A stretch of 64,000 bases of DNA, taken from positions 51,759,755-51,823,754 of the forward strand of contig CM069459.1 in assembly GCA_035610835.1 (NCBI GenBank). Reading direction: 5' to 3'. Positions 21,301 to 33,755 of this stretch are shown here, one piece after another. Under the pieces are notes generated by a model that was not told the DNA's origin, made no database searches, and worked only from the letters and a program-made list of their open reading frames with translations. Each line of letters opens with the position of its first letter. Position 1 is the stretch's first letter. Made by a program: the position numbers and the translations under genes. The DNA is from Ophiura sarsii (Eukaryota; Echinodermata; Ophiuroidea; Amphilepidida; Ophiuridae).

Positions 21301-23440
21301 GATCGTCAATTTATGACTTAGCGGTCCTGAGGAGTAAACCGATCAATGATTAATGCGTGGGTCCCATAACTGGAAGTCGGACGCTCTGTATATACTATTG
21401 TTCATGTTTGATACCGCAAGCATCAGTCATTTCTTAGCCTAGTCTTCAAAGTCCTTTTAACATGTTGTTTCGAAGTCACGACCTTGTTGCTATCATATCT
21501 AGGACAGTCGGTTGACTGTCAAAATTGTCGCACTGTAAAGGACAACCTCTTTCGCGAAGCGTTTTTAATAATAACAACATTGTCTTTCCTACACGGCACC
21601 ACCCCGTATTACGTTACGTTGAACCAACGGTCAGTACGTGGCTCCAATGTTACAGCCACCAAATGGAACTTAATACCAAATGAGTCAGGTAACGGTAACG
21701 TTATCAATGGAAGCACTAGATATAGATGATTTTTAATATCATTTAAATGATGAGTAAAACTCTATGCAATTTGACCCCATCTGTATCTACAGTTTACTAT
21801 TCGTATCACACATACATAAGAACAGGGTTCTTGTTTTCGTCGATTTTTACTTTTTTCATTTGGTTACAAAGCATGTTTCATACATACATTGTTTTCCGGG
21901 GATGGAGTTTGAAACTACTTTAAGCAAGAACAAATGTGTCTAGGCAAATGGAAAATACATACATCCCTTTTATAGAAATATGGCTCCACTGTTATGCTAC
22001 TATCTGACTATAATAGTCAACATCATAATGCTTTATGTATATGGACACAATTACACCAATGCGTAAACCTTGAATTGCGTACAGGATTCATTCAAAAATG
22101 AGTGCGTGTCCTGATTGGTCAATTGTGATATCACCATGCGCATGCATGCACATTATTGTTCGCGAGTATTATGCATTTGGATGCAACGACGAATAACGCT
22201 CACGTAAACATAGCTTGTATTTCGTCCATAGCATTAGGACAATGACTATAGTCCGTTTTACAAATTGCGTGTAATTGATAAATCGTTTACCAATTTTATC
22301 AGAAGGGCACCATATTTCAGCGACTTGAGGTCCAGGATTGAAATGAAATCCCGGTCCAGGAATTAAAGGGGAACCGATTAATTATTATCAATATTAAGTA
22401 TTACATCTGTTACTATAACACACAGAAAACACTGCTCTCGAGACTTTTAACTTTATAATTATACCATACCACTTTAAATGCATAGATCATGTGATGTCTG
22501 ATAGAACTGTTTCAAAATGTTTCAAGATTGACATTTAAACTATATGATCTCTTTCAGCAGCTGATTCTGTTGAAGGCTTATACTCAGACGTTGACTATAA
22601 TGCCCTACAATAGGTTTAACAATATGCTACAATCGGACATGTTTGTTTTCTTTAATGTGAAAAGATTAACATCTATTTTCCAAACGGCAACGTTTTTATG
22701 GTTTTTTTTCTTTCAATAACGTCTGTTGCCAAGCCATGTCGTTATTTCTGTAACATTTCTGCTTCCACGATTCTTTATATAAATCAGCACCGGTTCTTAT
22801 AAACTATTTGAATAAATGCTTATACACATTGAAGATACATTATTAGACAGACTGATCATGCGTATCAATCTCACGGAAACAGGTGGGGTGTGCTCCTACT
22901 ATCAAAATTGAACCAAATTACTCATGTTTGAACCTATTGTATGCCAATTGTCATAGTAGGCCAAATGTTCCTCTATCAACAATCGCATACCAAGGTTTGG
23001 ACTAAATGTCACATAAAATGAACCAGTTTGCCAAGCCAACATATTATACTTACATATCCGATTCAATTGTGTCATCTTTATAATGAATTCTTAAACAGCT
23101 AATAGAGTTTCAATCCCATTGGTTCTCAGGGAAATCGGCGACATTTAGATGAGACAATTACACACGGGGAGGTGGGGCTTACGATTTAACAGTACCTCCG
23201 ACCTTCAGAATGCGTGGTTTGCTCCATAACGCGCACTTCTGCAGTGCGTCGTTGGCGCCTTTTCTGCGCGTATGCCGGCGTCGCGACGCTTACGCACGGT
23301 ATACTTATCGCATGGGATTGGATGAAATGTTTGTAGGTTATTCGATCCTACCTAACAAGTGTAAAAGTTGTCAAATGTGGACAACAAAATGTATTTATTT
23401 TCTTTGATAAATGCCTTAAGTATGATTGTTTAAGAATGAG
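18384..23440. repeat. Large ordered non-coding repeat, left block
   Basis: Conserved boxes recur in the order found in 34.5-48.4 kb: GACCAGAACGTT...GCTGGCTTGAC (18971), ATGAACCATTTTGCCAAGCC (19340), TGCGCATA...TACGCGTCC (about 20490), the GACTAGAACG/CTTGACATGTTTGACAAG box (20755), a CTATCATAT...GCACCACCC box (21490-21605), CATTTGGTTACAAAGCATG...CCGGGGATGG (about 21858), TTTCAGCAGCTG (22553), and AATGAACCAGTTTGCCAAGCC (about 23020). Short reading frames here are not protein-like. Confidence 0.65.
19836..20081. mobile_element. TTAA MITE family A, copy 6
   Basis: Starts TTAACACTTTCCACGCGG; right end AATAGCCGCGTTGGAAGTGT. The PstI-containing block is deleted. Confidence 0.85.
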
Positions 23441-23445
23441 GATAA

Positions 23446-23592
23446 AGGTATTGTTTTTGACCGTACCCGTGTTATATTGTCTGACATAAATGCGTTCGGT
23501 AGTGTTATTTTTGGCGTTGTACTTAAAATAATACTATTGTCCCGCATTTATGTCAGACAATATAACACGGGTACGGTCTAAAAAACAATACC
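23446..23592. repeat. Palindromic element, ~49-bp arms
   Basis: Arms AGGTATTGTTTTTGACCGTA...GACATAAATGCG and the complement face each other around 23518. The core TATAACACGGGTACGG also occurs once in each copy of the duplicated segment (6258, 17239). Confidence 0.9.
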
Positions 23593-23815
23593 TTTTATTC
23601 TCTAATTAGAGTCATTCGCATACCATATTCGTGGCTATCGTTGCGGCCACTTGGTTTTGCATTGATATATTTAGCGTTAACCCTAACGCTACTACGTCTC
23701 ACAGTCACCTCACAGCCAGCACCACGTGGCTTGCGCGCGCACAGGTTCTATCTCCTGTAGCACTAAACTACGGGTATATATGGTCTCCGATTTTTTAGCC
23801 TGTGAAGCCCTCCCC

Positions 23816-23884
23816 CCGTGGCTGAGTGTTAGTATATCTCGCCTGTCACGCGGCCGACCCGGGTTCAACTCCCGGCGCCGGCGG
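23816..23884 (+). tRNA. tRNA-Asp-like unit 1 (SINE head)
   Basis: TGGCTGAGTGTTAGTATAT covers a D-arm/A-box-like region, CGCCTGTCACGCGG an anticodon arm with GTC (Asp), and GGGTTCAACTCCCGG a T arm with B box. The acceptor stem is imperfect and the downstream sequence is repeated, so a tRNA-derived SINE or pseudogene is more likely than a working gene. Confidence 0.65.
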
Positions 23885-24133
23885 ACATAATTTTTCCCAT
23901 TTTTTATTTAACCCCCTCCCCCTGTTCTTCGTTCCATCCCCACTGCCACGTTCTAGGGTTAGGGTTAATACGACACCACACAGTGCATTTTTATATTACC
24001 CTAACGCTACTACGTCTCACAGTCACCTCACAGCCAGCACCACGTGGCTTGCGCGCGCACAAGTTCTATCTCCTGTAGCACTAAACTACGGGTATATATG
24101 GTCTCCGATTTTTTAGCCTGTGAAGCCCTCCCC

Positions 24134-24201
24134 CCGTGGCTGAGTGTTAGTATATCTCGCCTGTCACGCGGCCGACCCGGTTCAACTCCCGGCGCCGGCG
24201 G
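24134..24201 (+). tRNA. tRNA-Asp-like unit 2 (SINE head)
   Basis: Copy of unit 1 with one G lost in the T arm (GACCCGGTTC). Confidence 0.6.
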
Positions 24202-24361
24202 ACATAATTTTTCCCATTTTTTATTTAACCCCCTCCCCCTGTTCTTCGTTCCATCCCCACTGCCACGTTCTAGGGTTAGGGTTAAGGGCACAGCGCACCG
24301 TTCTGTATAGTCGAAGAATTGTTGCTCTACGCTTTCCTATCAGTTGTTGTACAGGGTGACC

Positions 24362-24735
24362 CAGAAAATGTTGTAACCATTTAACTAGGTTCATACCGTT
24401 TTATCTAATAAATGTGCATTTCGCTTGCTTTGTACACCATTAGTATACTGCTATTTACACGTTAAACACGACAACTGTATAAAACATGGGTTTCATGAGA
24501 CATGTATCGTTTTTATATGTTCAATAATATGGAAATGTGTTTGTAAAGAAAATACTGCCCAGTTTCCGTGTTGTCATTCACTGATTTCTGTGTATTCTAA
24601 CCGTTGGAACATATAGGACCAGTTGCCCCACTGATGGGGTAACTGGTTCGTGCCAAGTAAAGTTTTCAGTTAGTGGTAATTGGCCTTTTCTTAAGATATT
24701 TTTTAACATTGATTATATGTTATATGTAAACAGTT
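24362..24735 (+). repeat. Family E repeat, copy 1
   Basis: Matches 49725-50075 in reverse orientation. Contains GGACCAGTTGCCCCACTGAT followed by its partial complement GGGGTAACTGGTTC, a short hairpin at about 24627-24652. Confidence 0.8.
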
Positions 24736-24739
24736 ACAT

Positions 24740-26090
24740 GGGTGATATATTTTCATAGCAATTCCATAAATATTTACACGAGCTTTAATCTTTTATATCA
24801 TGAAACATGCTTAACCGGACCAGTTGCCCCATCCTCCCCTAATACCGCATATTTGGCTTTCATACAAAGAATTTTTTTGTATTCGACCATTGCGTCTTAA
24901 TGTTGTTACATGTTACATCAATTTTAGTAGAACCTGGTATTGTATATACGACATTGTATTTTGTCATGGCTGTTGGCTAATGCAGAGATGCAACATGGAA
25001 TCAATGAAACTGTTGAAAAGCTGAAAAGGCACATGACTTTTGAACAAAAACTTCACATAAGAACTGTGGAATTTTAAGAAAGCCTGAACTCAAGAAAAAC
25101 AGGAATATACACACAAAAGACATCTGAGCTGATAGAAAGTGCATTTCATTAAAATACATCGTCGATTGATTTAGTTTGACCATTCCGTGCATTGGCTTTA
25201 AAAAAGGGCTTTATTAAGGTTGTAAAATGGTAACGCAATGGTTGATTTTCAAAATTATTTCTTTTTTTAATCAAAGCCAAATTGTGTGTCTTTTCAGCAG
25301 TACCATTGGTTTTTAAAATGCATGTCTGATATTTTCATGACGCATTTGAGAATGATATCTGATACCGAAAGATATCTGTTACGAACAACAGTTTTTATAC
25401 ATCTGACTTGTTGGGGATTAATAGGAGAGTGTGGGCTCTAATCTTTTTAACAATTACAACTGAAGCGTTCCATTCTATTGCTGATATAGGCTCACACGAA
25501 CTCCCCTACGTTTCAATTTAAAAACTTACCGGTAGATATGACCAGCAGAACTAGCCATTTCGTGACCAAGTTCATCATTACAAAAATTGTCCTCTTCAGA
25601 CCGGCTCACGGAGTCATTGTTTTTATGATAGTCATACTATAACATCCATTTCTGGTTCAGAAACAATGATTCTAGTTCAGAAGTGACGTTTAAGAATCCA
25701 AAATGGCATCATTGTACAAATTGTGCACATTATTTCCAAAATCCTCGCGCCAAGAAGAGTTAAATATAGTGGTGATTGATGCTGAGCGTGAAGTACAGTA
25801 GGTATAATAAGCTCCACTGCTATTGGTTAAGTAATTATATACGTTGCCAGTTACTCCCTGTCATAAAGACTATATTCTGACCAGCAGCATGCATTTCAAT
25901 GTGAAAATGATACAGTTTTGACAAACTTTCCCAAAATGCACACACTCAATAACGACTTGAAATGATTATGTGCTATCACGTCGGGTAATCAGCTAATAAT
26001 GCACGTTATAATTCACTTTTTCATATTTTAATATACATTGACATGATTAATAACTCCTCCATGGTCTACTGGATTTGGTGAACGGGAAAG
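24740..26090. other. Unassigned sequence
   Basis: One more GACCAGTTGCCCCA motif near 24825. No supported gene; frames are short and low in similarity to known proteins. Confidence 0.4.
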
Positions 26091-26094
26091 AATA

Positions 26095-26172
26095 TGGGTC
26101 GCATCTCGTTTTACTAAATTATTATTAAATTATTATTAAATGGAAACAAAATAGGTCGCATCTCGTTTTACT
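26095..26172 (+). repeat. Short direct duplication
   Basis: GGGTCGCATCTCGTTTTACTA is repeated about 60 bases later, separated by ATT-rich units. Confidence 0.85.
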
Positions 26173-26621
26173 ATTTACTATGTGCCCCATGTTTTGTCGA
26201 TTGGATAGAGAACGTTGTCATGGTTATCAGTAAACAACAACAAACCCTCAACCGCGAGCGGTAAATAGTGCTCTTCCACCTTCATAGCCATGTTGCACCA
26301 AATAAAAGGTTCTCCATGCCTCATTTCATCAATTAATCAGTGAAACTATATACAAAGCATGACTTAAAAGTCTCATGTCTGTTGAGAAGTCGATTCATCG
26401 CTTCTATGCCTATGACATCCACGTGGTGTAGATATTAGATATGTGAGGGACTGAGCAAAAGAGCAAAAATTAAAACCCCGGAAAATCAGTTCTAAGGGTT
26501 TTGCTTCATTATAGACCCAATTCTTGCAAATTATTTGGATATAATAGACCTAATTTTCGCAAGTTTTCGCGAAAATAGACCCATTTGCAAAAAGTGACCC
26601 TATTATTAGGGATTTTCCAGA

Positions 26622-27255
26622 AGGGGTGGACAAAATAAACAGAAAACTAATTAAATATTAGCAAGATTATATCGGTAAAAATCAACGATTTGGATAAAAT
26701 ATGCATCTTTTTCAGTAATGAATGAGAATAATGACTGCTTAATAACTGTTTTCGTGAATTTGTTTTGAAATCCTCGGGTTTTGTTCTGGTCATTCGGAAA
26801 TCAATTCCTCAGACCAGAACAAAAACCTCTGATTTTAAAACAAATTCACGAATTAATACCGAGGATTTCTATACTGAAAAAGATGCATATTTTATCCAAA
26901 TCGTTTATTTGTACCGATATAATCTTGCTAATATTTAATAAGTTTTCTGTTTATTTTGTCCACCCCTTCTTAGTTATTGAAACAGTCCAACTCGGGTCAT
27001 CCCCTCATTAAAATGTTTATCATTCAACCAATCAGAAATAATTGTGTCTCCTCATAACTCATTGAATATTCAGTTTAGGGGCGTGAGGCGTTCATTTGAT
27101 TGGTCGTTCAGTGAGCAAAACAATGGAACACTTTGGCGCAGTACTTTTGGGCAATCATTAGTAACCTGCGCTTGGCGTGCGCGTTCTCATCTAACGATTA
27201 ATTTGAATGGAACGCACTTGGTACGCAGCTATCGCGATTATTCATGAAGTAATGA
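26622..27255 (-). mobile_element. Family B repeat, rearranged copy
   Basis: The right part (26950-27255) is family B in reverse. The left part (26622-26800) repeats the AGGGGTGGACAAAATAAACA to GGTCATTCGG segment in forward orientation, so both arms of the hairpin have grown to several hundred bases. The loop GGGGGCTGCGCC segment is lost. Confidence 0.82.
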
Positions 27256-27519
27256 TTTCCTAAAATACCACCAATCCGTCATATGGAAGCATTACTAAAA
27301 TAGATTTTGCATAGGAACTGTTTCTCTTTTAATGAGAAATTTTATTTGCAAACAACAGGCGTAGCAATGGGACAAAAATGCTCCCCAACTATGCAATAAT
27401 GTTCCATTCATTAGTGAGAAAAAAATAGTTTCTCAAATGATTCCCTCATCATTTTTTGGTTAGGAGATGAAAAAGAGTTATCTAATTTCATTAGTCGAAT
27501 CAACCCTATTTACCCGACT

Positions 27520-27775
27520 TTAACACTTTCCACGCGGCTATTTGTTTTACCATGCTCAAAACTGATTTTTTTTTCCCCAGAAACCTTTCCCAACTTTCAA
27601 AGCCTATACCTCAAGGATTACTGAACCAATATCAGGGATGTTTGTACCTATTTCAATGCATTTCTCGTGGTGATTCAAATTAAGATAATGACATTTAATA
27701 ATGTTGACATTTTTTAAACATTTTGTGACAAGTTTGAATGTCATCTGCTAACGCCTGCCGCGTGAAAAGTGTTAA
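27520..27775. mobile_element. TTAA MITE family A, copy 7
   Basis: TTAACACTTTCCACGCGGCT to GCGTGAAAAGTGTTAA; both TTAA ends intact. Confidence 0.9.
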
Positions 27776-28151
27776 AATTCACCAGTTAATGGTCAAAACC
27801 CATAACAGAAATCAATTTTCTAGACCTAACTCTATACAAGGATGACAGATTTCATTATGCAGGTTCTAGGTATAAAATGTTTCAGAAAATCCTGCGATAC
27901 ATTTCATTATCTCTCTCGAGATTCGTCTCGCCCAAATTTCAAGTTTTCGTGGTATGATCAAAGGTGAGGTTATAAGATATATTCAGAACAAACTTGATTT
28001 CTTTATCTCAAAACTTCTCACAAGAGGATATAAGAAACAAGTAGTATACACATATTTTGAGGTTTTGAGGTTGTATTATATATTTTATATTATATATTTT
28101 GAGCCATGGACAGTGCTGATAACCAGTGATAACCAGAGCTAGATTAACCGA

Positions 28152-28478
28152 AGGGTGAGTCAAAAAAACTGCAATAGTGGAAAGAAGCCATCTTGTTTTC
28201 AAAACCAAGTTGATGTTTGAATTTTTTAGCGGGATATTCAAATGTGATAATGAAATGTGTGCAATTTCAATTGAAAATCACTATGCTCGTAAATTGGGTT
28301 GTGCAACAAAGAGATTCACCAAAGAAAAACGAAAAATGCGATTGACTTCATTTTTTCACATAGAGTCAAGAACAAATATATCATTCTTGCAACGTTGAAG
28401 AAATTTCAAACTTCAACTTGGTTTTGAAAACAAGATGGCTTCTTTCCACTATTGAAGGGTTTTTTTACTCACCCTGTA
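28152..28478. mobile_element. TIR MITE with ~60-bp ends
   Basis: Ends GGGTGAGTCAAAAAAACTGC and the complement near 28458-28478; homology runs inward through AGAAGCCATCTTGTTTTCAA. The interior has a 73-codon frame (28177-28398) that starts inside the TIR and is unlike known proteins. TIR type suggests Tc1/mariner. Confidence 0.87.
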
Positions 28479-28617
28479 TGTTGACCTCAGCTGTCTTGAA
28501 GATTTTTAAAATTTCAAATCCGATTTATTACCATTGCTATCTGTTAGCACATTCTGGACAATATTAATCAGTGCAATTCAAATGTAAACAAATACCGTAT
28601 ATCATCAATAGTTCATG

Positions 28618-28832
28618 TTAACCCCTTGAGAACTATCTGCCCATTGGTCAGAAAGATGGAGACATCATTTGTTGCACCAATCAGAGACATTGTTAGAATA
28701 ATTGTATCCCTGATAAAGATTGGAGTAAAACTTTTTAGAAGCAGTATTCTAATTGGTTATTTAAATGAGTAAAACTTGTAATTAACCAATCATAAGCACT
28801 GTTACATAGGCAGGTAGTGCTTAGGGAGTTAA
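28618..28832. mobile_element. Family D MITE, copy 3 (TTAA ends intact)
   Basis: Starts TTAACCCCTTGAGAACTATC and ends TAGTGCTTAGGGAGTTAA. It shows the true ends of family D, which in the other copies are blurred on the left by a C tract. Confidence 0.8.
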
Positions 28833-29507
28833 AAGTCAATGTCCTGGTGGCCCACGTGATCTTCATGGTCAGCTTTCATCTAATTGTAAATGATTTCATC
28901 AATTTTGTCACCAAAGCACAAACGGCAGGGTTTTACTTTAAAGCCAACCGATGGAAAGTAAATTCCAGAAATTCCATAACTTTAATTAAGCAGATTTAAG
29001 ATTTTAAAAAATATTATGCAACGTAGAAAAATATCACTTTTTTATCTCGCACAATTGAAACCAACGTTTATAAAACTAATATAAAGAGGGTAAAAATATA
29101 ATTCTGATTGATGACGAGATGGCTTTCACAGAAAATATGGATTTAATGGCAGGAAGTTTATACCTCCGCCAGTGGTATTAAGGCACGACGTTGCTCTCTG
29201 TTTTGATTTCAAGTCAATTTAAACCATTTACTTAATTTATAGCAAGACGACTCTTACGCGCAAGGGCTCTTCGGAAAGCAGGAAAAATTATATTGGGTAT
29301 TAATGTTAATTAACTGTTTTCTTAGTTAAAAAGGTACATATGATTATCCAATAATAGCGCAACTTTTAATCAAAACAGCTCAAAGTGTTTAGATATCTCT
29401 TTACACCAACCTATAGATGTTTCCATAAACCTCCTGACCATCCTAAAATATGGCTTATATATTATAATACTGCACTATCAGCATGACTAGTAAGCTACTG
29501 TGTTATA
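28833..29507. other. Unassigned sequence
   Basis: No supported gene or structured repeat. Confidence 0.35.
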
Positions 29508-30082
29508 TTCATTACTTCATGAATAATCGCGATAGCTGCGTACCAAGTGCGTTCCAATCAAATTAATCGTTAGATGAGAACGCGCACGCCGAGCGCAGGT
29601 TACTAATAATTGCCCGAAAGTACTGCGCCAAAGTGTTCCATTGTTTTGCTCACTGACCGACCAATCAAATTAACGCCTCACGCCCCTAAACTGAATATTC
29701 AATGAGTTATGAGGAAACACGATTAAAGCTTATTTCTGATTGGTTGAATGATAAAAATGTTATTGAGGGGATGACCCGACTTGGACTGTTTCAATAACTA
29801 AGAAGGGGTAGACAAAATAAACAGAAAACTAATATTAGCAAGATTATCGGTATAAATCAACGATCTGGATAAAATATGCATCTTTTTCAGTAATGAAAGA
29901 GAATAATGACTGCTTAACAACTGTTTTCGTGAATTTGTTTTGAAATCCTCGGGTTTTGTTCTGGTCATTCGGAATTGTCCCTCGGGGGCTGCGCCTCTCG
30001 GGACAATTCCTCAGACCAGAACAAAAACCTCTGATTTTAAAACAAATTCACGAAAACAGTTGTTACGCAGTAATTATTCTCT
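29508..30082. mobile_element. Family B repeat, copy 3
   Basis: TCATTACTTCATGAATAATC to ATTATTCTCTAAAT, same orientation and length as the 17.4-kb copy. Confidence 0.85.
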
Positions 30083-30169
30083 AAATATTGCATCGTGAGC
30101 ATGGGTTGTGTCCACACAGGGAATTGGGCCGAGAGCACAGACCCGATGCAAATGTCTGCCTCTTTTAGA

Positions 30170-30414
30170 TCAATCGGCAGCAAGCTGCCTCGGACGGGCA
30201 CTGGGATAGGGGTAGTCAGAGATTGGGTAGTCAGATGTCAGAGGATCTATAACTTGATCTAACCAACCTATCGCTTGTTCGCCACGCCACGCCATGTCTA
30301 GCTCTACAGAAAAGCCCATATTTTCCAATATTTGCCCATGTTTATCTTGAGTCCAAGTTTCTAGAGACACTTTATATTTAGGTAAACTATCTACCAACAC
30401 TCTCGCTATAATGC
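30170..30414 (-). CDS. Possible exon or element fragment, unknown
   Basis: A minus-strand frame of about 80 codons (SIIARVLVDSLPKYKVSLET..., GFSVELDMAWRGEQAIGWLD) has a protein-like composition with W, G and charged residues. It has no ATG at its start and no recognisable family. It may be an exon or a retroelement remnant. An in-frame TAG limits it upstream. Confidence 0.25.
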
Positions 30415-30600
30415 TCTATGCAGTCACTCTGTAGGGTACTCCAAACCCTCGATGGTCAGTGTATCATGCTATATTAGTAATTTGAGCAGTTGTTGTGTCT
30501 CTGGTCTGGTTTCTAGTATCTGTGATCACTGTATGTAACCAGTTTCAGTATAGGTATCAATGTGATTGGCGAAAGCTGTACTTAGTAGTCTGTATGTATC

Positions 30601-30622
30601 GGGGGGGGGGGGGGGGGGGGGG
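30601..30622. repeat. Poly-G tract
   Basis: About 22 consecutive G. Confidence 0.95.
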
Positions 30623-31014
30623 CTGATTGCTCAGGCCAACCCAGGTGAAATATTGGGTGTGTACAGTTAGGCATTTTTGAATTCCCCTATTTGAGAGCTT
30701 TCCAAAAATGTATAATTTTGCTATCATCGGTTTAATACTTGTTGTTGTTGTTATAGTCATGTATTTAAAACCGATGAATTAGGGCAAGTTCACTGTGTAG
30801 CGAATAAGGAGAAAGCCAAGGACAATGCAATCGATTCGTGATTACAATTGTTATGTAATAGTTGACACGTTAGTTGAAACAGAAACTTATAGATTATAAA
30901 ATAATCTTTAAAATGAGAGCAAAATCATGTTTGTACTATACAGAGATGAGGAGTTATTGTAAATTGAACGTAGAATTGGGAACATTTTCTATATTCCTAT
31001 AGAGATTGTACACA

Positions 31015-31056
31015 GCGCCGCCGCCACCGCCACCGCCACCGCCACCGCCGCCACCC
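31015..31056 (+). repeat. (CCGCCA)n microsatellite
   Basis: GCCGCC and CCACCG units in tandem; no open frame uses them. Confidence 0.9.
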
Positions 31057-32114
31057 CTTACCTTATAGAAGCACCTGATGTATTCACACAATGTAGGTAT
31101 ATATCAATAGGCTTTCAAATGACACCTAAACCATAGCCTATACACATTTAGTTGTTGAGTTATAAGAGAGAGATGGATGATTCGTCACCAAAATGCAATG
31201 CCGCCACCCTTTTTGGGTGGTCAGTTCAAAACACATGGCCATACATCTCGTGTTTTAACGTCCCAATCGATACTATTATACGGTGTGCATATTGCATGCG
31301 CGAAATCTTGAAATTTGTCCAGAATTTGTGACATCTTTATCAATTTTGAAAGATTTACGGCGCTTAGCGAGATATGGAAAGGGGTGGGGCTTGAGTCCAT
31401 CGGTGTCATTGTTAATAGTCTGTTGATCATTGTCGGACAAAAGTACTTACATTGCATCTTGAACAATTACCGAATACTAATTTATTTTACCCATGCTCAA
31501 AATTGGTTATGGCAGTAAACTGAAGAAAATAGATTGTTTTCAAAAATAAGCGCTCCGTTAGATCGCATGTGCTTTATTTTGTAACACCCTGTGTATGATG
31601 TTATTGGCCATAATAAATGTAGTATGTATATCCAGGCAACATTTCTAATTGTAACATGATAATTTCATGTGTGTTTTATTTCATTTCATTATCATTGCTT
31701 TCATCAAAAGAAAATCAAAAGTGAAGAAACGCGTGGATTGATGACTCGACCATACATGTGCATTTCGCTTGTTACACCCTGTATAATATGGTAAGTATTG
31801 GTCATGTTTGTGTTTGGTGCAATATTATTACAAAATGTCTATTTAAAAATATTATGACACTAAATTATGATAACGGTTAACTTTATTTCAGAAATACGTT
31901 TTAACATAAACTGCTCACACAAAGTTAGGAAACTTTTTTTAATCAAGTATATTTTTATTATTTATTCCCCGCTTGTATTATGTCGCATATAAATGGAAAC
32001 CTGAAGTGTTCTTCTTTAAAATGATACCAAATGTGCAATGATAACATGTTGCTGGACTTGGCCACATGAATGAGAATGATGCAAAGTCACAAATCAAATG
32101 TGCCAAAATTACCG
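31057..32114. other. Unassigned sequence
   Basis: Contains two ACACCCTGT motifs (about 31585 and 31776) that resemble mariner-type ends, but no matched pair was established. Confidence 0.35.
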
Positions 32115-32765
32115 TTATCTGTGCATATACACCTAGCACATAAAGTCCCTGCTCAGGTGCTTTGAGGTTGACTAATTCAAAATATATAATCGGTACCAAA
32201 AATCTGAGATATACATTAAATTAGCAGATTTCTTCTCCGCAGTTTGATACCTCATTCAACAAAATCGAATGGATACTTTTAAAGTTATGTCGATTTCAAT
32301 GACCGTTCATGCAACAGAAAAGTGGCACTAGGTATAGGAATCATTGATTTGTGTGTGATAACTGTGTGCTATCTGAACGTGACAGATGAATGGGTCTTTA
32401 GTGATAACCGCAATGTGCGGGACAAAGGGTGTATCTGGCTGTGAAGAATACAAGTCTTAGCTGATAAGCTGTGACTTTTTCAGTGCGTAAATCCATAGAC
32501 GGGTAAAACATTGATTTTTACCGTCTATGGTAAATCACACACAAATCAATGATTTCCTATACCTAGTGCCACTTTTCTGTTGCATAAACGGTCATTGAAA
32601 TCGACATAACTTTAAAAGTATCCATTCGATTTTGTTGAATGAGGTATCAAACTGCGGAGAAGAAATATGCTCATTTAATGTATATCTCAGATTTTTGGTA
32701 CCGATTATATATTTTGAATTAGTCAACCTCAAAGCACCTGAGCAGGGACTTTATGTGCTAGGTGT
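32115..32765. repeat. Fold-back, ~240-bp arms
   Basis: Left arm about 32115-32360 and right arm about 32530-32765 are near-exact complements (for example GTGCCACTTTTCTGTTGCAT and its complement; CACCTGAGCAGGGACTTTAT and its complement). The unique spacer is about 170 bp. Frames on opposite strands give the same peptide (PIIYFELVNLKAPEQGLYVL), which is due to the arms. Confidence 0.93.
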
Positions 32766-33506
32766 ACTTCTAGCCCTTTTCCATTGTCATGTTATCCATT
32801 GTATTCCTTTTGTTTCCATCTTACTGCAGAGCCTGTTATATCTGGTAACTGGCCACTTGGAAAATAACGGTCTCGGCAGAGGCTGTTATATTTCAAGTGG
32901 AAAAATAACAGGCTGTGCGATGAAGTGTGATGGAAGAAATCAGTGGTCAATATAGAAACACCAAAAAGGTTATTACAAGTGATGCATTTGCCAAGTACAT
33001 AATTCAACTATGTTAATAAAAGAATTAGAATGAATAATGAAAAGAAAAAACTTAGAGATTGTCAATCAATATCATAAATGTGTTACAAATAGAGCGCCAT
33101 TGAATTCCATGTGAAGGGGTGTAGGGAATCTTTCTCAAAACAGTGTTAAAAGCCATTTCAAATGAATCATAGTTTCTCATAGTACTGGCTTTTTTGCAAT
33201 TTGAAGTTTTTTTGTCAATCTAAAGATAAACAAAGTTGACCATTAATATGCCAGAAAGTGAGAAGGGAGGCTTTTTAAAAAAGAAACAAGCTACATTTTT
33301 AATTGGCTTTACACAAAGAAATGTGACCCTATTTTACACTTTACATGATATAGTGATACAAGTAAAATTGCTACAATTATACACATAAGTTTCACTCCAG
33401 CTCAAAGTTTATGTATCATATTCGTTATATAAATATGCATATAAATGGTTTGAATTCCTTTTTAACAAAAAAAACACAATGTCATTTGTCATATATCTTA
33501 CATGTC

Positions 33507-33755
33507 TTACACTTTCCAAGCGGCACATGTCTGCAGACGACATTCCAAAATTTCACAAAATGTTTCAAAATTTCAAAATTATTGAACTTAATTACCATAT
33601 TTGGAATCACCATGAGAAATGCTTTAAAATAAGTACAAACTTGTCTAGTATTGGTTCAGAAAACCTTGAGATTGATCTTGAAAGTTGGGAAGTTTCTGAA
33701 AATTCTGTTTTGTATAAAATGTTTGCAAAACCAATAGCCGTGTGGAAAGTGTTAA
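33507..33755. mobile_element. TTAA MITE family A, copy 8
   Basis: Left end TTACACTTTCCAAGCGGC (TTAA damaged), right end GCCGTGTGGAAAGTGTTAA. Confidence 0.88.

Larger units (their letters stand above)
23680..24284 (+). repeat. 318-bp tandem duplication with tRNA-Asp-like units
   Basis: Two near-identical copies (23680-23968 and 23998-24284), each with a tRNA-Asp-like unit and ending TAGGGTTAGGGTTAA. A ~29-bp spacer separates them. The few differences imply a recent duplication. Confidence 0.93.

Noticed and set aside
23951..23968. Interstitial telomere
   Set aside because: Only two TTAGGG-like units in each copy, at the end of a repeat; too short to call a telomeric tract.
23816..24201. Two functional tRNA-Asp genes
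   Set aside because: Acceptor stems are imperfect, one copy has lost a T-arm base, and both sit in a duplicated repeat body; SINE heads fit better.
31978..32955. Two frames on opposite strands encoding the same peptide block (PIIYFELVNLKAPEQG)
   Set aside because: The match is caused by the inverted arms of a fold-back repeat, not by a conserved protein.
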